7,622 nucleotides of DNA from Synechococcus sp. CO36386bin_37 (GTDB lineage Bacteria; Cyanobacteriota; Cyanobacteriia; PCC-6307; Cyanobiaceae). Shown here piece by piece: positions 6,740 through 7,622 of this stretch. Position numbers and translations under genes: made by a program. Location of the stretch: the NCBI GenBank assembly GCA_011525445.1, contig WTGE01000044.1, forward strand, positions 1 to 7,622, in the 5' to 3' direction. How positions within the stretch are numbered: position 1 is the stretch's first letter; each line of letters begins with the position of its first letter. The notes under the pieces are model-generated. The model was not told where the DNA came from. It saw only the letters and a list, made by a program, of their open reading frames with translations, and did not search any database.

Positions 6740-6808
6740 GTGAAGGTCACCAACAATCGGCACTCAAAAGTTGTGATCGAGATCTCGAATGTTTTGTTTC
6801 ATGGTTAA
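6740..6808 (+). CDS. Candidate 22-residue small protein
   Basis: GTG 6740 opens a 22-codon frame ending at TAA 6806-6808. The peptide begins MKVTNNRHSK, continues VVIEIS and ends NVLFHG. A strong Shine-Dalgarno (AGGAGG, 6730-6735) precedes it, and an in-frame TAA at 6725-6727 rules out a longer reading. The peptide has a basic, polar N-terminal half and a hydrophobic beta-prone middle; it is too short and too broken for a clear membrane helix. It lies 43 bases after the 103-residue gene and could be the last member of that transcript. Its stop overlaps the ileS stop in the palindrome TTAA at 6805-6808. I do not recognise the peptide. It could be a real small protein, the relic 5' end of a lost longer gene, or a fortuitous frame; only the ribosome-binding site argues strongly for translation. 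Confidence 0.4.
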   Translation: MKVTNNRHSKVVIEISNVLFHG

Positions 6809-7622
6809 CGACGATTCAAAACGGCGACGCATCGACCACACAAGCTGGGATGTTCAGCATGCTGACCGATATCGCTTTCGTAATGCCAGCAGCGTTCGCA
6901 CTTTTCTCCTCGAGCGGGAGCTATTTCGACTAGGGCGAGTTCGCTGTTGTCACTGGCAAGCAATTCAGCCCAAGGTTCGCCTCCGATTTGCAACTGAGAC
7001 ACCAGAAGCCAGTCACGGAGACCATCCACATCAGGATCACCATTGTGTTGAAGCCAGTTGAGGGCTTCTTGAAGAGGCTCAGTACGCGCTTCGAGACGTA
7101 CCGCTGCTTCTAGTGAAGCGCCTAAAGAACGCTTGCTCCTGCACTCTTCCAGGACTTTGTTGACCGCATTTCGCAGTGCACGCAGTTCTTGCATCGGAGT
7201 GTTGAGACTGTCATCGCGCCAGGCGTCCGGCACAGTGGGCCATCCGTTCAGAAAAACCGATTCTGTTTTGGTTGGGTAAGGAATGTTCTGCCAGATGTCC
7301 TCAGCCATGTGGCACAGCACTGGGGCGATGGCTGCTGCCAGACGTTCAATGATCAGGGCCAACACGGTTTGGCAGCTGCGGCGACGCTGGTCGTTTGGAG
7401 CGCTCACATAGAGCCGGTCTTTGGCAATGTCGAGATAAAAGTTGGACAGATCAGCAACGCAGAAGTTCTGTAGTAGCTGAAAGAAGCGGAAAAACTCATA
7501 TCGCTCAAACGCTTCGCTGATCTGGTCGAGGACGGTTGCTGTGCGCTGCAACATCCAGCGATCCAGTAGGGGTAAAGCGCTGATGGCGATGGCATCATCG
7601 CTGGGATTGAAATCGTGCAGAT
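6805..7622 (-). CDS. ileS: Isoleucyl-tRNA synthetase, C-terminal part (5' end outside window)
   Basis: Cytoplasmic class I synthetase that attaches isoleucine to tRNA-Ile. The window holds the last 271 residues and the TAA stop (6807-6805); the gene continues past 7622, so the catalytic HIGH/KMSKS and editing domains are not visible. Reading runs without a break from the edge through LPLLDRWML and the anticodon-binding helical domain (FRFFQLLQNFCVADLSNFYL, then ERLAAAIAPVLCHMAEDIW). It continues through ALRNAVNKVLEECRSKRSLG, a signature of bacterial IleS. It ends in the zinc-binding tail, CERC and CGRC separated by 16 residues (encoded about 6829-6900), as in E. coli-type IleS. The ATG at 7554 is internal and not a start. 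The stop overlaps the tiny plus-strand frame, and no gene lies between it and that frame. There is no sign of truncation or frameshift. Confidence 0.97.
   Translation of the reverse strand, partial: LHDFNPSDDAIAISALPLLDRWMLQRTATVLDQISEAFERYEFFRFFQLLQNFCVADLSNFYLDIAKDRLYVSAPNDQRRRSCQTVLALIIERLAAAIAPVLCHMAEDIWQNIPYPTKTESVFLNGWPTVPDAWRDDSLNTPMQELRALRNAVNKVLEECRSKRSLGASLEAAVRLEARTEPLQEALNWLQHNGDPDVDGLRDWLLVSQLQIGGEPWAELLASDNSELALVEIAPARGEKCERCWHYESDIGQHAEHPSLCGRCVAVLNRR

Noticed and set aside
1..7622. Mobile elements, CRISPR array, tRNA or riboswitch
   Set aside because: No long repeats, transposase motifs, spaced direct repeats or cloverleaf-like segments were seen. Nearly every base belongs to conserved coding sequence, so the window looks like ordinary core chromosome.

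Overview
The window looks like compact core chromosome from a picocyanobacterium, most likely a marine Synechococcus/Cyanobium-type organism. The evidence is an IctB-family membrane protein, a stand-alone FIST sensory protein next to TrmB, a DUF3177-type membrane protein (a family I know mainly from cyanobacteria), moderate-to-high G+C by eye, and intergenic gaps of only tens of bases. The lineage is inferred from protein resemblance and gene content, not from a database search. I see no mobile element, CRISPR array, rRNA or tRNA.

Layout: bases 1-84 are an AT-rich leader, followed by glmM (+, 85-1476), which makes glucosamine-1-phosphate for peptidoglycan and LPS. Four minus-strand genes fill 5713-1485. 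In transcription order they are a FIST-domain protein, trmB (tRNA m7G46 methyltransferase), ictB (multi-pass membrane protein of the IctB/O-antigen-ligase superfamily) and a BadF/BadG-type ATPase or sugar kinase. All three junctions overlap (TGATG, ATGGATGA and ATGA), so this is almost certainly one translationally coupled operon. It converges on glmM with 8 bases between the stop codons.

A 70-base gap (5714-5783) separates this operon from a divergent plus-strand pair: a GTG-started DUF3177-like membrane protein (5784-6395) and a 103-residue conserved-looking soluble protein (6385-6696) that overlaps it by 11 bases. Next comes a tiny 22-codon reading frame (6740-6808) with the strongest Shine-Dalgarno match I noticed at any start in the window. 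Its stop shares the TTAA palindrome with the stop of ileS, which enters from the right on the minus strand. Only the C-terminal 271 residues of ileS, including the zinc-binding Cys motif, lie in the window.

Functionally these are housekeeping and envelope genes: amino-sugar phosphate supply, tRNA modification and charging, a membrane protein historically tied to inorganic carbon, and several poorly characterised conserved cyanobacterial proteins. I do not see a clear new system. The points most worth a second look are the candidate small protein before ileS, the unusual active-site motifs of the BadF-like protein, the fully overlapping four-gene operon joining unrelated functions, and the odd 5' end of the FIST gene.
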